A DNA stretch of 64,000 nt from Chitinophagaceae bacterium (lineage in GTDB: Bacteria; Bacteroidota; Bacteroidia; Chitinophagales; Chitinophagaceae), in the NCBI GenBank assembly GCA_947458275.1, contig CANGYR010000001.1:1-64000 (forward strand), written 5' to 3'. Positions 34,391-42,849 of the stretch are shown piece by piece. Each line of letters opens with the position of its first letter. Position 1 is the stretch's first letter. The position numbers and the translations under genes were made by a program. The notes beneath the pieces were generated by a model, which did no database searches, was not told the DNA's origin, and saw only the letters and a list, made by a program, of their open reading frames with translations.

Positions 34391-35026
34391 ATGGCGAAAA
34401 CAAAAAAACCAAAGCACATTGCAATAGCAGGAAATATAGGTGCGGGAAAAACCACACTTACAGAGTTATTGAGCAAACATTACAAATGGATTCCGCAGTT
34501 TGAGGATGTTGACCATAATCCCTACCTGAATGATTTTTATGAGGACATGCCGAGATGGAGTTTTAATCTTCAGATATATTTTCTCAACAACCGCCTGAAT
34601 CAATTACTGGATATACAACACGGTACCGAAACAGTGATACAGGACAGAACGATTTTTGAAGATGCAAATATTTTCGCTCCCAATCTGCACGACATGGGGC
34701 TGATGGGTAAAAGAGATTTTGATAATTATTATCGCTTTTTTGAAACATTGAAGACCATGGTAAAACCACCGGATTTGCTGATTTATCTGAAAGCTTCTGT
34801 GCCTACGCTGGTGGGACAAATACAGAAAAGAGGAAGAGAGTACGAAGAAAACATCCGACTGGATTATTTAAAAAAATTGAATGACCTCTATAACAACTGG
34901 ATTGAAAATTACAAAGAAGGTCCGTTGCTTATTATAGATGCCGATTCGAATAAGTTTGCCGAAAATGAAGAAGACCTGGGCAAAGTCATTTCAATGATCG
35001 ATTCAAAATTATTCGGATTGTTCTGA
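34391..35026 (+). CDS. Deoxynucleoside kinase
   Basis: The protein has 211 residues. GNIGAGKTTL is the P-loop, DRTIFEDANIFA corresponds to the DRS substrate motif, and QKRGREYEENI is the lid-region arginine motif of the dNK/dGK family. It phosphorylates deoxynucleosides for nucleotide salvage; the preferred base cannot be told from sequence. A TACATTCG element about 20 nt upstream is a plausible -7 box. It is convergent with the response regulator at 35036. Confidence 0.92.
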   Translation: MAKTKKPKHIAIAGNIGAGKTTLTELLSKHYKWIPQFEDVDHNPYLNDFYEDMPRWSFNLQIYFLNNRLNQLLDIQHGTETVIQDRTIFEDANIFAPNLHDMGLMGKRDFDNYYRFFETLKTMVKPPDLLIYLKASVPTLVGQIQKRGREYEENIRLDYLKKLNDLYNNWIENYKEGPLLIIDADSNKFAENEEDLGKVISMIDSKLFGLF

Positions 35027-35035
35027 TGAAAATGT

Positions 35036-35695
35036 TTAATCAATCAGTTGATTTTTCATCGCATAGAACACCAGTCCTACTGAGTTTTTTACACCAAATC
35101 TTTCCATCAGTCTGTCTTTAATTGCCTCAACGGTGCGGGGACTGATTTCCATTTTAGCAGAGATTTCCTGTGCGGTAAACTCCAGGCATACCAGTGTCAA
35201 AACTTCTTTCTCCCTTGCGCTCAATACTACTTCCGAGTTCAGACTGGGATTAAATTTTTGTTTGGAATAATTTTTCTTAATCAGCACTTTATTTACAAAG
35301 GGATTGAGATAAAATCCTGTGCGCATCACATCCATGATGGCTTTTTTTATTTCGGAAGGGTCTGTGCTTTTGAGTAAATAGCCCGCTGCACCACAATCCA
35401 TCAAGTGTCCTACAAAACGATCATCTTCATACATGGTAAGAATAATCACACGAATATGAGGAAACTGTTTGGTGATTTGTTTGGTGGTATCAATGCCGTC
35501 TTTTACAGGCATTTTCAGATCACACAAAACAATGTCCGGCTGCATTTCAGGGATTTTATTGATCAGCTCTTCTCCATTGTCCGCCTCTCCTACAAATTTT
35601 ATATTCACGTAGGGGCGCATAGACAGAATCACTCCTTTCCGAAAGATTTTATGATCGTCCGCTATGGCAACTTTTATTTGATTAGATTCACTCAA
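35036..35695 (-). CDS. NarL/LuxR-family response regulator (module 1)
   Basis: The protein has 219 residues. The receiver domain has IADDHKIF (acidic pocket), phospho-acceptor Asp59 in IVLCDLKMP, Thr in IILTMYED and Lys in YLLKST. A LuxR helix-turn-helix occupies about 155-215 (LSAREKEVLTLVCLEFTAQEISAKM). It starts at TTG (35695): no ATG is near, and the N-terminus aligns residue for residue with the paralogue at 37802. It is encoded 101 nt after the histidine kinase of the same module. Target genes are unknown. Confidence 0.92.
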   Translation of the reverse strand: MSESNQIKVAIADDHKIFRKGVILSMRPYVNIKFVGEADNGEELINKIPEMQPDIVLCDLKMPVKDGIDTTKQITKQFPHIRVIILTMYEDDRFVGHLMDCGAAGYLLKSTDPSEIKKAIMDVMRTGFYLNPFVNKVLIKKNYSKQKFNPSLNSEVVLSAREKEVLTLVCLEFTAQEISAKMEISPRTVEAIKDRLMERFGVKNSVGLVFYAMKNQLID

Positions 35696-35796
35696 GAAAA
35701 TTAATGTCTTTTAAAAAAGTATTATGTAAATCTAACAATACTTTTTCATTTAGACAATTCAGGGATAAACGGATGACAGAACTCTTGTAGGAAGGA

Positions 35797-36615
35797 TTAC
35801 TCCTTTTCTCTTGGAACCTCCAGGGTAATTTTATAGTAAGTCTGACTGGGATCTATTTCAAAATATATTCTTCCGTTTAATACTTTCATTCTGCTGGCAA
35901 TATTTTTAAGACCGAGCCCCTGGGTATTATGGTTAAGCTTGTCATAATCTGCCTGTACAATCCCTTTGCCATCATGATGAATACGGATGTACATATTTTC
36001 CGCATTTACATTCTGAGTGAGATGTATGAATCCGGAGCTGCTGTGTTTCAAAATATTGTTGACCAGTTCCTGTATCACGCGAAACACCAATAACTCCTGA
36101 TCTATCCTCATGCGCTGGCGGTAATCATGAAAACGAGCCGTGGCACTTATTTTCCCGCTGCCATTGATTTTCTGCAGCAAATCGGTACTGGCACTTTCCA
36201 AACCAAAGTTCTTTAAGGTGGGTGGCATCAGACTGTGGCTGATATTTCTGATAAGCATAATAGCATCATCAATGATTTGTTTGGCGCTGATGATACTTTG
36301 CAATTGTTGTGCTTTTTCCTGATTCACCAGATTTTCATTGAGATACAGACGTGCGGTTGCTAACAAGGGACCGGCATCATCATGCAAATCAGCGGCTATG
36401 CGCTGGCGTTCTTCTTCCTGAAAACGAATAGATGCCTGCAGTAATACCTGCTGCTTTTCAGCTTCCAGTTTTTTCATCTGCATCTGATAGCGAATTACTT
36501 TTCGCTGATGATAAATAACGAAACCAATAATCCCTATTGCCAATGTAAGCATACCCAATGTTCCAAAAAACATCAACTGCGAAATACCGGGATTGCCTGT
36601 GTCTAATAAATACAT
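35797..36615 (-). CDS. Sensor histidine kinase, HisKA_3 type (module 1)
   Basis: The protein has 272 residues. One membrane segment lies at about residues 13-36, with a coiled stretch to residue 65. The HisKA_3 dimerisation helix EEERQRIAADLHDDAGP has His78. The HATPase domain shows ELVNNILKHSS (N box) and QGLGLKNIASRM (G box). There is no sensing domain of its own, so it probably takes its signal from the membrane protein encoded 2 nt upstream. It should phosphorylate a NarL-type regulator, most simply the one at 35036. Confidence 0.92.
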   Translation of the reverse strand: MYLLDTGNPGISQLMFFGTLGMLTLAIGIIGFVIYHQRKVIRYQMQMKKLEAEKQQVLLQASIRFQEEERQRIAADLHDDAGPLLATARLYLNENLVNQEKAQQLQSIISAKQIIDDAIMLIRNISHSLMPPTLKNFGLESASTDLLQKINGSGKISATARFHDYRQRMRIDQELLVFRVIQELVNNILKHSSSGFIHLTQNVNAENMYIRIHHDGKGIVQADYDKLNHNTQGLGLKNIASRMKVLNGRIYFEIDPSQTYYKITLEVPREKE

Positions 36616-36617
36616 AA

Positions 36618-37202
36618 TTAATGTAGGTTTTTATAAGGACCAAATGCATCGAGATTCAGATTGGAAGGAAACTTTGGTGCATCATCATCCTCCTTGAACT
36701 CATTAGCAAAAAATGAAAAACTTAGAATAATATTTTTTGTAATCGTAACAGCGATATAAATAGATTGAATCTGATTTTTGAAAACAACATCAGTCCCGTA
36801 TCTAGAAAAAAGTAAAAAGAAAAAATTACCAGTGAAATAAAGAAACAGACCCACGCAAATCCAAAAAGAAATATTTTGATAAATGGGTCGTTCCGCAATT
36901 GTTTTCATTTTTTCATAGAAAAAATAAACCAAAAAAAATATAAAAGACATAAACTCAATTAAAAGTGGCATTACTGAGTAAGTAAAGCTGTTTTTCATGA
37001 AGTCAACTAAACAAAAAAGAAAGAAAGGGAAAATTGATAAGATTATGATTTTTTTAAAAAAGATGTTACTATAACAATGATGAAGAAAGATTGAAAATAA
37101 GATATATTCTGTAAGGGTATAAATTTTTATAGTAGCAAAATATTGTGACTTAGAATTTAAAAAATAAGCGGAGAAGGTTCCAATTAAGACAAATAATGCC
37201 AA
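36618..37202 (-). CDS. Multi-pass membrane protein of the signalling module (module 1)
   Basis: From the TTG at 37202 the product has 194 residues with about five or six membrane segments. The frame remains open upstream to 37337 with no ATG, GTG or TTG, and that stretch encodes EYITFLTEIFPLIF, KKINTKALKVFFIY, a further membrane segment. An ATT at 37316 would give 232 residues, close to the 226 of the paralogue at 40059, and both share an SFWI..G.F segment. The true start is therefore probably upstream with a rare codon. It ends 2 nt before the histidine kinase gene and likely senses the signal for it. Confidence 0.7.
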   Translation of the reverse strand: MALFVLIGTFSAYFLNSKSQYFATIKIYTLTEYILFSIFLHHCYSNIFFKKIIILSIFPFFLFCLVDFMKNSFTYSVMPLLIEFMSFIFFLVYFFYEKMKTIAERPIYQNISFWICVGLFLYFTGNFFFLLFSRYGTDVVFKNQIQSIYIAVTITKNIILSFSFFANEFKEDDDAPKFPSNLNLDAFGPYKNLH

Positions 37203-37316
37203 AAGGATTGAGTAAATAAAAAAAACCTTTAAAGCCTTTGTGTTTATTTTTTTAATAAAATATACACAAAAGATTAAAGGAAAAATTTCGGTTAGAAAAG
37301 TTATATATTCAGTAAT

Positions 37317-37801
37317 TCTAGCGATTGTCCTATATTTCTATCAAAAATATACAACAATCATTCAAATTCAAAACAGAAATTTATTTTCTAATCAGAAAAT
37401 AACTACTAACTAAAGAAGCTGTAATAAGTACCAACATAAAAATAATTTTAAAGTTTGATTAATTGCAGGGTAAACTTCACAAGAATTGAAGGTCTCTGCA
37501 AGGGATTCAAACCGAATCGTAATTCTACGATTCTGATAAAATACAGTACTGTAAAGGATTTTCCTCACAAATGGAGGTTGTTTTTCTCAAAATAATAGGG
37601 TAAAATTACGAATAAATATAGTAATTTTACTATAAATTTTTTGTATTTTTACTTCGTAGATATACTAACTAAGGAATATGTGTGGAAAAACCCGTGGATA
37701 AATAATATTATGCAGGATGAAAAAAAATCAGCTTAGTAAAGTTTATTACATTTAAACTTATAATTTGGGAATGTTTTCCTTACTAACCATAAATAACCGA
37801 T
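37317..37801. other. Divergent regulatory region of module 1
   Basis: It separates the minus-strand membrane/kinase/regulator operon from the plus-strand lone regulator. It contains several palindromes: gaatcgta/tacgattc at about 37515-37534, acagtactgta near 37543, a CCTC/GGAGG hairpin followed by TTGTTTTT near 37564, and gtaaaattac/gtaattttac at about 37601-37633. These may be operators. No gene is seen. Confidence 0.5.
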
Positions 37802-38467
37802 ATGTCCTCAGAAAATCAAATCAAGATTGCTATCGCAGATGACCATAAGATTTTTCGTGATGGAATCAAAATGGCTTTATCCGACAAATCCAATCTGAAA
37901 ATGCTTTGGGAAGCAGAAGATGGTAAAGACATGATGCATAAGATCTCGATAAAACAACCGGAAGTACTGCTGATGGATATCCGCATGCCTGAAATTGATG
38001 GCATCAACGCTATACAAATAATCAGGAAAGAATATGAAGAAATCAGAATAATCGTGCTGACCATGTATGACGATCAGCAAATGATTAGTAAGATGATGGA
38101 AATGGGTGCCAATGCCTACCTCACCAAAACCACCGATCCTGAAGAGATTTACGAAGCCATCCTCACCTGCATGAATGATGACTTCTACTTCAATGAACTG
38201 GTGAATAAAGCTGTAATGGGCAGACTTATGCAGAAGAAAAATATAAGACAGCATTACGGAACCAACACTCCCGTGAGTTTCAACGAAAAAGAACTAAACA
38301 TTCTGCAGCTCCTGGCAGAAGATAAAACCACCGAAGAAATTTCCAAGATTATATTTTTAAGCCCACGCACCATAGAAACCATCCGTCAAAACATGAAGAG
38401 TAAGGTGAATGCAAAAACAATCGCCGGACTGATTATGTATGGGATGAGGAATAAATTGATTGAATAA
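37802..38467 (+). CDS. Lone NarL/LuxR-family response regulator (module 1)
   Basis: The protein has 221 residues. The receiver has IADDHKIF, Asp59 in VLLMDIRMP, the IVLTMYDD Thr and the YLTKTTD Lys. The C-terminal LuxR domain contains FNEKELNILQLLAEDKTTEEISKIIFLSPRTIE. It is transcribed away from the module 1 operon and has no kinase of its own beside it. Its N-terminus nearly matches that of the regulator at 35036, so the same kinase may serve both. Confidence 0.93.
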   Translation: MSSENQIKIAIADDHKIFRDGIKMALSDKSNLKMLWEAEDGKDMMHKISIKQPEVLLMDIRMPEIDGINAIQIIRKEYEEIRIIVLTMYDDQQMISKMMEMGANAYLTKTTDPEEIYEAILTCMNDDFYFNELVNKAVMGRLMQKKNIRQHYGTNTPVSFNEKELNILQLLAEDKTTEEISKIIFLSPRTIETIRQNMKSKVNAKTIAGLIMYGMRNKLIE

Positions 38468-38474
38468 TATTGAA

Positions 38475-38639
38475 TAATTTGAAAATTTGGAGATTTGAAG
38501 ATTAGAAGATGTTAGGGTGTGAAGATTAGAAAGTGTTCAATAACAACCATGACACAGTTAAATGAGCACTACCTTCCTAGTGTTTTATATTCCCAAATTT
38601 CCACATCTCCACATCTCCAAATTTTCAAATTTCAAAATC
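38475..38639. repeat. Inverted word-repeat element (tttggagat / ccacatctcc)
   Basis: Left arm words such as tttgaaaatttggagatttgaag face a right arm with ccaaatttccacatctccacatctcc and caaattttcaaattt. It shares words with 146-234 and with a single arm at about 24812-24838. It sits between the convergent regulators at the junction of the two signalling modules. Confidence 0.65.
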
Positions 38640-38648
38640 GGCATTTTA

Positions 38649-39308
38649 TCAAAAAGTCACTACCCCGTTTTTCACAGCATAAATAGCCATACCAACACGA
38701 CTCTTGACATCCAGTTTTTCAAACAGTGCATCTCTGTAACCGTCTATTGCCCGAGGTGACAAACTGAGTTGGTGTGCGATTTCCTTGTAGGTCATATCTG
38801 TACTTGCCAATCTTAAAAATTCGATTTCCTTGTCAGTTAATATAGCCCGATCAATCAGTGATTTTTTTTCAGAGCTCTTCTCAAAAAGTGAAGCGAGTTT
38901 TCCTGTGGTGTTGTGGGCATAATAGTATCCTTCTTCCGAAACGGATTTCAATGCAGCCCTTAGTTCGGAGGGATGAATATCTTTTTTCAAAAAACCTTTC
39001 ACTCCTGCCTGCAGCAGCCGTATAAGGGCAATTTCGGAGTCGTACATGGTAAGAATGAGAATGCGTATTTCAGGATGATGCTGTTGCAGCCATTTGGCAG
39101 ATGCGAAGCCATCCATGCCAGGCATATTCAAATCAAGTAAAATAATGTCAGGGATAGTACCGGATTGAATGGTCTCCACCAGCTTATTGCCATCTCCAAC
39201 AGTTGCAATTACCTGGAATTCATCAAATGAGTTGACCAAATTGGCGAGTGCTTCTCTAAGCAGGGCATGATCATCAGCTAAAATAACTTTATACTTTTGT
39301 GGATTCAT
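38649..39308 (-). CDS. NarL/LuxR-family response regulator (module 2)
   Basis: The protein has 219 residues. The receiver has LADDHALLREAL, Asp59 in IILLDLNMP, the ILTMYDS Thr and the FLKKDIH Lys. The LuxR domain includes LTDKEIEFLRLASTDMTYKEIAHQLSLSPRAIDGY. Its start overlaps the kinase gene by 20 nt, so the two are coupled. It is less similar to the other three regulators than those are to each other at the N-terminus. Confidence 0.93.
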   Translation of the reverse strand: MNPQKYKVILADDHALLREALANLVNSFDEFQVIATVGDGNKLVETIQSGTIPDIILLDLNMPGMDGFASAKWLQQHHPEIRILILTMYDSEIALIRLLQAGVKGFLKKDIHPSELRAALKSVSEEGYYYAHNTTGKLASLFEKSSEKKSLIDRAILTDKEIEFLRLASTDMTYKEIAHQLSLSPRAIDGYRDALFEKLDVKSRVGMAIYAVKNGVVTF

Positions 39309-40083
39309 AAAGTGGGATTTTTATTGTTATAGTTGTTCCTTCTCCTTTTTTAGAATCAATCTCAAACACACCATCTAGCATTTTTGCTCTTTTTGCCATA
39401 TTATTCAAGCCATTGGCATTGAGTTTGCTTTCATCGTCAAAACCTTTGCCATTATCGTTAATTGTCAGACTTAAATCTATTTTGGTGTAATTAACATCAA
39501 CACTCACTTCCGAAGCTTCGGAATGTTTCATGATATTGCTGAGTGCCTCCTGTACAATTCTGAATAACAATAATTCCTTTCCGGAATCCATGAACTCAGT
39601 ATCACCTGTGATTATTAACTTGATGCTATACAACCTGGTTTTATTCAACTGATTGATCTCAAACTCCAGCGCTTTTATGAATCCACTGTTCATAATTACC
39701 TCCGAACTCATACTTCTGCTGATATCACTTAAATCTCTGATGGCCCCCCCAATAATTTTTACAGCATCCTCCACCATAGACTGGCTTGAAGGTTCGTGAG
39801 ATAAATCAATGGTGTTGAGCTGGAGTTTAGCCAGTGTTAATTTCTGCCCGATATTGTCGTGAATTTCACGGGAAATATTCTGAAAGGTCTGTTCCTGAAT
39901 TTCCAACTGAGACCTTAGCATATCATTTTCGTGATTTAGTTTGAGTTCTTGAATATTCAACAAATTAATCCTTTGTTTTTCCTTACTTTTAATAATAATA
40001 ATTGTAATAAAAACAATGAGCGCGGAAATCAACAAAATAGTAAGTAAAAAAACTTCAACTATCCCGTTTTGTAAATTTTGCAT
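39289..40083 (-). CDS. Sensor histidine kinase, HisKA_3 type (module 2)
   Basis: The protein has 264 residues. One membrane segment at about 10-31 is followed by a coiled linker. The HisKA_3 helix contains ISREIHDNIGQ with His75, and the HATPase domain has EALSNIMKHSEAS and NGLNNMAKRAKML. Like its module 1 counterpart it has no sensor domain of its own. It overlaps the membrane-protein gene by 25 nt upstream and the regulator gene by 20 nt downstream. Confidence 0.93.
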   Translation of the reverse strand: MQNLQNGIVEVFLLTILLISALIVFITIIIIKSKEKQRINLLNIQELKLNHENDMLRSQLEIQEQTFQNISREIHDNIGQKLTLAKLQLNTIDLSHEPSSQSMVEDAVKIIGGAIRDLSDISRSMSSEVIMNSGFIKALEFEINQLNKTRLYSIKLIITGDTEFMDSGKELLLFRIVQEALSNIMKHSEASEVSVDVNYTKIDLSLTINDNGKGFDDESKLNANGLNNMAKRAKMLDGVFEIDSKKGEGTTITIKIPLYESTKV

Positions 40084-40739
40084 GAATAGGCTTTAATGAA
40101 AAACAAATGCATAATGGTATAACTGATGCTAGGAATAAAATTAACAAGCATAACATATTTAGTCATAAAGATAGACTGATAATAAGTAACATATATGCTA
40201 GAAAAAAGATAGGTTGGGAAACATAAAGAAGAGCAAAAAAAGACTCCTGTAACAATCCAAAATGATGCCATTTTAGTAACATCTAAAACCTTTTCAGTTT
40301 TATAAATCATATAGTAATAAATAAGACAAAAACAAATCAGTCCAAAATAGTTTATTGTAAAGGCATAGAAATTTACTAAATTTTTTTGTAAGAAAAATAA
40401 GAAATAAACAATACAGGATAAGAATATAAAGTATAATAAGAACAATAAAGTCTTTCGGGAAAAATCAATAGTTTGATTGATAATAAATAAAGAAAGAAAA
40501 GAAAATCCAAAAATGACAGAGAAATTATTCAAATAAAAAGGGAAAACAATTTTAGCAAAAAAATTAACCATAAGAAAATATGGAATCATTATCCCCAAAG
40601 CTACCAAGTTAAAAAGTAAAAAATATTTAATATATAATTCCCTATCTTTCTTAAAAAAAACTTTAAGATTTAGTAAAAATGAATTTAAAATCACAAAGCA
40701 TTGAAAATTAAACACTGCTTCTGTATACTTATTTGGCAT
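40059..40739 (-). CDS. Multi-pass membrane protein of the signalling module (module 2)
   Basis: The protein has 226 residues and about six or seven membrane segments with no large loops. The segment ASFWIVTGVFFCSSLCF parallels SFWICVGLFLYFTGNFF in the module 1 protein, and both occupy the first position of a membrane-kinase-regulator operon. It fits the role of a separately encoded membrane sensor; the ligand is unknown. The ATG at 40739 is preferred to the GTG at 40745. Confidence 0.75.
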   Translation of the reverse strand: MPNKYTEAVFNFQCFVILNSFLLNLKVFFKKDRELYIKYFLLFNLVALGIMIPYFLMVNFFAKIVFPFYLNNFSVIFGFSFLSLFIINQTIDFSRKTLLFLLYFIFLSCIVYFLFFLQKNLVNFYAFTINYFGLICFCLIYYYMIYKTEKVLDVTKMASFWIVTGVFFCSSLCFPTYLFSSIYVTYYQSIFMTKYVMLVNFIPSISYTIMHLFFIKAYSCKIYKTG

Positions 40740-40954
40740 AACCACAAGATTACCACCTTTTTTTCAATCAGCCATGTTTTTTAAAGCTTCGATCGGGGAG
40801 AAAAACACCCTCTAATTGGTGTGTTTTTCCCATTTTTCAGACTCATCAAAAGCGAACCTTTGTAGTACGGTTAGTTTCTAATTTTTGTACCCTGGGAACT
40901 ATCGTACTAAGGCGGCCGCAAGGTCGTCTTAGTCGTTTATAGAGCGCTGCGCGG

Positions 40955-41022
40955 TGTTTGGGGTTTGGTTACGCTACGCGTGTTTGGGGTTTGGGGTTTG
41001 GGGTCTTGGGTTTGGGGTTGGG
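40955..41022 (+). repeat. G-rich ggggttt repeat tract
   Basis: Runs of tttgggg repeat about seven times, interrupted by ttacgctacgcg and a single ggtcttggg. Four or more closely spaced GGG/GGGG runs on the plus strand could form a G-quadruplex. Confidence 0.7.
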
Positions 41023-41025
41023 ATT

Positions 41026-41079
41026 TTCAACCTCTTGAACCTCTTCAACCTCTTCAACCTCTTCAACCTCTTCAACCTT
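41026..41079. repeat. ttcaacctc tandem words
   Basis: About six copies of cctcttcaa or cctcttgaa follow one another with a 9-nt period. The words match one arm of the inverted elements at 21768 and 31506, but the facing arm is missing here. Confidence 0.7.
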
Positions 41080-41214
41080 ATTCTTGTTTACCGTAAAAAC
41101 AACATACCCCTCATAGGGTATTTACACGCTAATTTTACTAAGGGAATAATCTGAACTTGCATTCCGGCGTTAAGGTATAAATACCATTTGCATCCAAATC
41201 ATTAATTTTATAGT

Positions 41215-41889
41215 ATGAGTAAAGAAATTTCAAGTCCGATTAAAGTGATCATCGCCGATGACCATGTATTATACAGAGCCGGTGTTAAAACTGCTTTAAG
41301 CACAAAAAAAGATATACAGGTAATAGCAGAAGCCGACAATGGCATGCACCTGGTCAATTTAATCAAGAATTTGGAAGCGGATGTAATCCTGCTGGACATA
41401 CAAATGCCGATTATGGACGGAATTACCGCCCTTCCCGAAATAAAGAAAATATCTCCCAATACAAAAGTAATCATGCTTACCATGGTGGATGACAACAGCA
41501 TGGTGGCCAAACTGATGGAGCTGGGAGCCAACAGCTACCTGACCAAAACCAGCGACAGCGAAATAATTTATGAAGCCATTAAAACCTGCTATGAACAGGA
41601 ATATTATTTCAATTCGCTGACAAATAAAGCTTTGCTGAATAATCTCAAACAAAAAAACACCCCCGCGCCGCTAGCCCTGGCCGGGTCAGAAGCGCAGCTC
41701 AATGAAAAAGAGACTACCATTCTCCGTTTGATGTGCGAGGAAAAAAGTACCAAAGAAATCGCCGATATAGTAGAGTTAAGTCCCCGTACGGTAGAAGCCA
41801 TCAGAGACAGACTAAAAGTAAAAACCGGCTCCAAAACCACCGCCGGACTTATTATGTATGCCGTGAAGAATAAGATTATAGAGGAATAA
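41215..41889 (+). CDS. Lone NarL/LuxR-family response regulator (module 2)
   Basis: The protein has 224 residues. The receiver has IADDHVLYRAG, Asp61 in VILLDIQMP, the VIMLTMVDD Thr and the YLTKTSD Lys. The LuxR domain contains LNEKETTILRLMCEEKSTKEIADIVELSPRTVEA. It repeats the arrangement of module 1, divergent from the membrane-kinase-regulator operon. The YLTKT and MYAVKNKIIE segments place it close to the regulator at 37802. Confidence 0.93.
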   Translation: MSKEISSPIKVIIADDHVLYRAGVKTALSTKKDIQVIAEADNGMHLVNLIKNLEADVILLDIQMPIMDGITALPEIKKISPNTKVIMLTMVDDNSMVAKLMELGANSYLTKTSDSEIIYEAIKTCYEQEYYFNSLTNKALLNNLKQKNTPAPLALAGSEAQLNEKETTILRLMCEEKSTKEIADIVELSPRTVEAIRDRLKVKTGSKTTAGLIMYAVKNKIIEE

Positions 41890-41972
41890 ACTTTTAAACG
41901 TTTAAGGGTTTAAAAGTTTAGGAGTTTAATGGTCTTCATTACTTTCTTATTTTTTATTTCTTATTTCACCTT
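41887..41972. repeat. Word-repeat element after the second lone regulator
   Basis: A hairpin aacttttaaac/gtttaaaagttt starts at the regulator's stop and is followed by gtttaggagttta and ttatttcttattt words. It is probably a terminator for 41215-41889. Confidence 0.55.
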
Positions 41973-41978
41973 CTCTCT

Positions 41979-42827
41979 ATGCTCTCCATCAACTACAACG
42001 GAAAAATCATAGCATCCGGCACTCCCGTGATAGAAGCTGACAACAGAGGATTGCGTTACGGCGATGGCCTGTTTGAAACCATGAAATTTTCCAATGGCCG
42101 CATTCTGAGAGCAGAAGAACACCTCTCACGACTTTGGGATGGATTGGAGCTGCTGGAATTTGAACTTCCAAAGCTTTTTACCAAAGATTCGCTCATACAA
42201 CAAATAAAAGCACTGGTTGAAAAAAACAATCACCCTTTTGCCAGAGTCAGACTCACGATTGTTCGCGGAAATGGCGGCCTGTACGATGCGGTCAATCATT
42301 ACCCCAACTACATTATTCAATCCTGGCAACTGCCGGAATCAAATCTTTTGCTGAATGAAAATGGCCTGCAAATGATATTTTATAAGGATGCTGTTAAGAG
42401 CATTGACAAATTCAGCAATTGCAAACACAATAACTACCTGCCTTATCTGATGGGAGCCATCGAAGCGAAAAAAAATAAATGCAATGATGCCATTCTTTTT
42501 AATAATAAAGGCAGCATTTGCGACAGTACCATTGCCAATATTTTTTTGATAAAAAATAATAAAATCATTACTCCAGCGCTTTCAGAAGGTTGTGTGGCTG
42601 GCATTATGCGCCATACAATCATCAAGTCTTTGGATGCACTTGAGATGACTGTCATAGAAAAAGAAATCACCGAAACTGAATTACTGGAAGCGGATGAAGT
42701 ATTTCTCAGCAACTCCATTACTCCATTCAAGTGGGTGGCATCCATCGGAAATAAAAACTACAGGCACACTAAAATAAACGAGCTGTTTCAAAAACTTTAT
42801 CAAACAAAGCGCGATTTGTTTTGTTGA
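41979..42827 (+). CDS. Aminotransferase class IV (PLP fold type IV)
   Basis: The protein has 282 residues. RGLRYGDGLFETMKF is the N-terminal family motif, NYLPYLMGAIEAKKNKCNDAILFNNKGSICDSTIANIFLIKN holds the lysine-glutamate region of fold type IV enzymes, and SEGCVAGIMR the phosphate-binding loop. The class covers branched-chain aminotransferases and aminodeoxychorismate lyase (PabC). The short length and its solitary context favour a PabC-like role, but this cannot be settled here. The photolyase gene begins 22 nt after its stop. Confidence 0.85.
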   Translation: MLSINYNGKIIASGTPVIEADNRGLRYGDGLFETMKFSNGRILRAEEHLSRLWDGLELLEFELPKLFTKDSLIQQIKALVEKNNHPFARVRLTIVRGNGGLYDAVNHYPNYIIQSWQLPESNLLLNENGLQMIFYKDAVKSIDKFSNCKHNNYLPYLMGAIEAKKNKCNDAILFNNKGSICDSTIANIFLIKNNKIITPALSEGCVAGIMRHTIIKSLDALEMTVIEKEITETELLEADEVFLSNSITPFKWVASIGNKNYRHTKINELFQKLYQTKRDLFC

Positions 42828-42849
42828 TTGATTCAAAGAAAGTCCATTC

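Larger units (their letters stand above)
40746..41214. other. Divergent regulatory region of module 2, repeat-rich
   Basis: It lies between the module 2 operon and the second lone regulator. It holds an imperfect hairpin (gaaaaacacc at 40800-40809 with ggtgtgttttt at 40818-40828), a G-rich tract (40955-41022) and a run of ttcaacctc words (41026-41079). No gene is seen. Confidence 0.6.

Noticed and set aside
37202-37337. Frameshift in the homopolymer at 37218-37225 splitting the membrane-protein gene
   Set aside because: Counting eight A on the plus strand keeps one continuous reading frame from 37337 to 36618. The problem is a missing standard start codon, not a frameshift.
41026-41079. CRISPR-like array
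   Set aside because: The period is about 9 nt with no unique spacers, and no cas gene is present.
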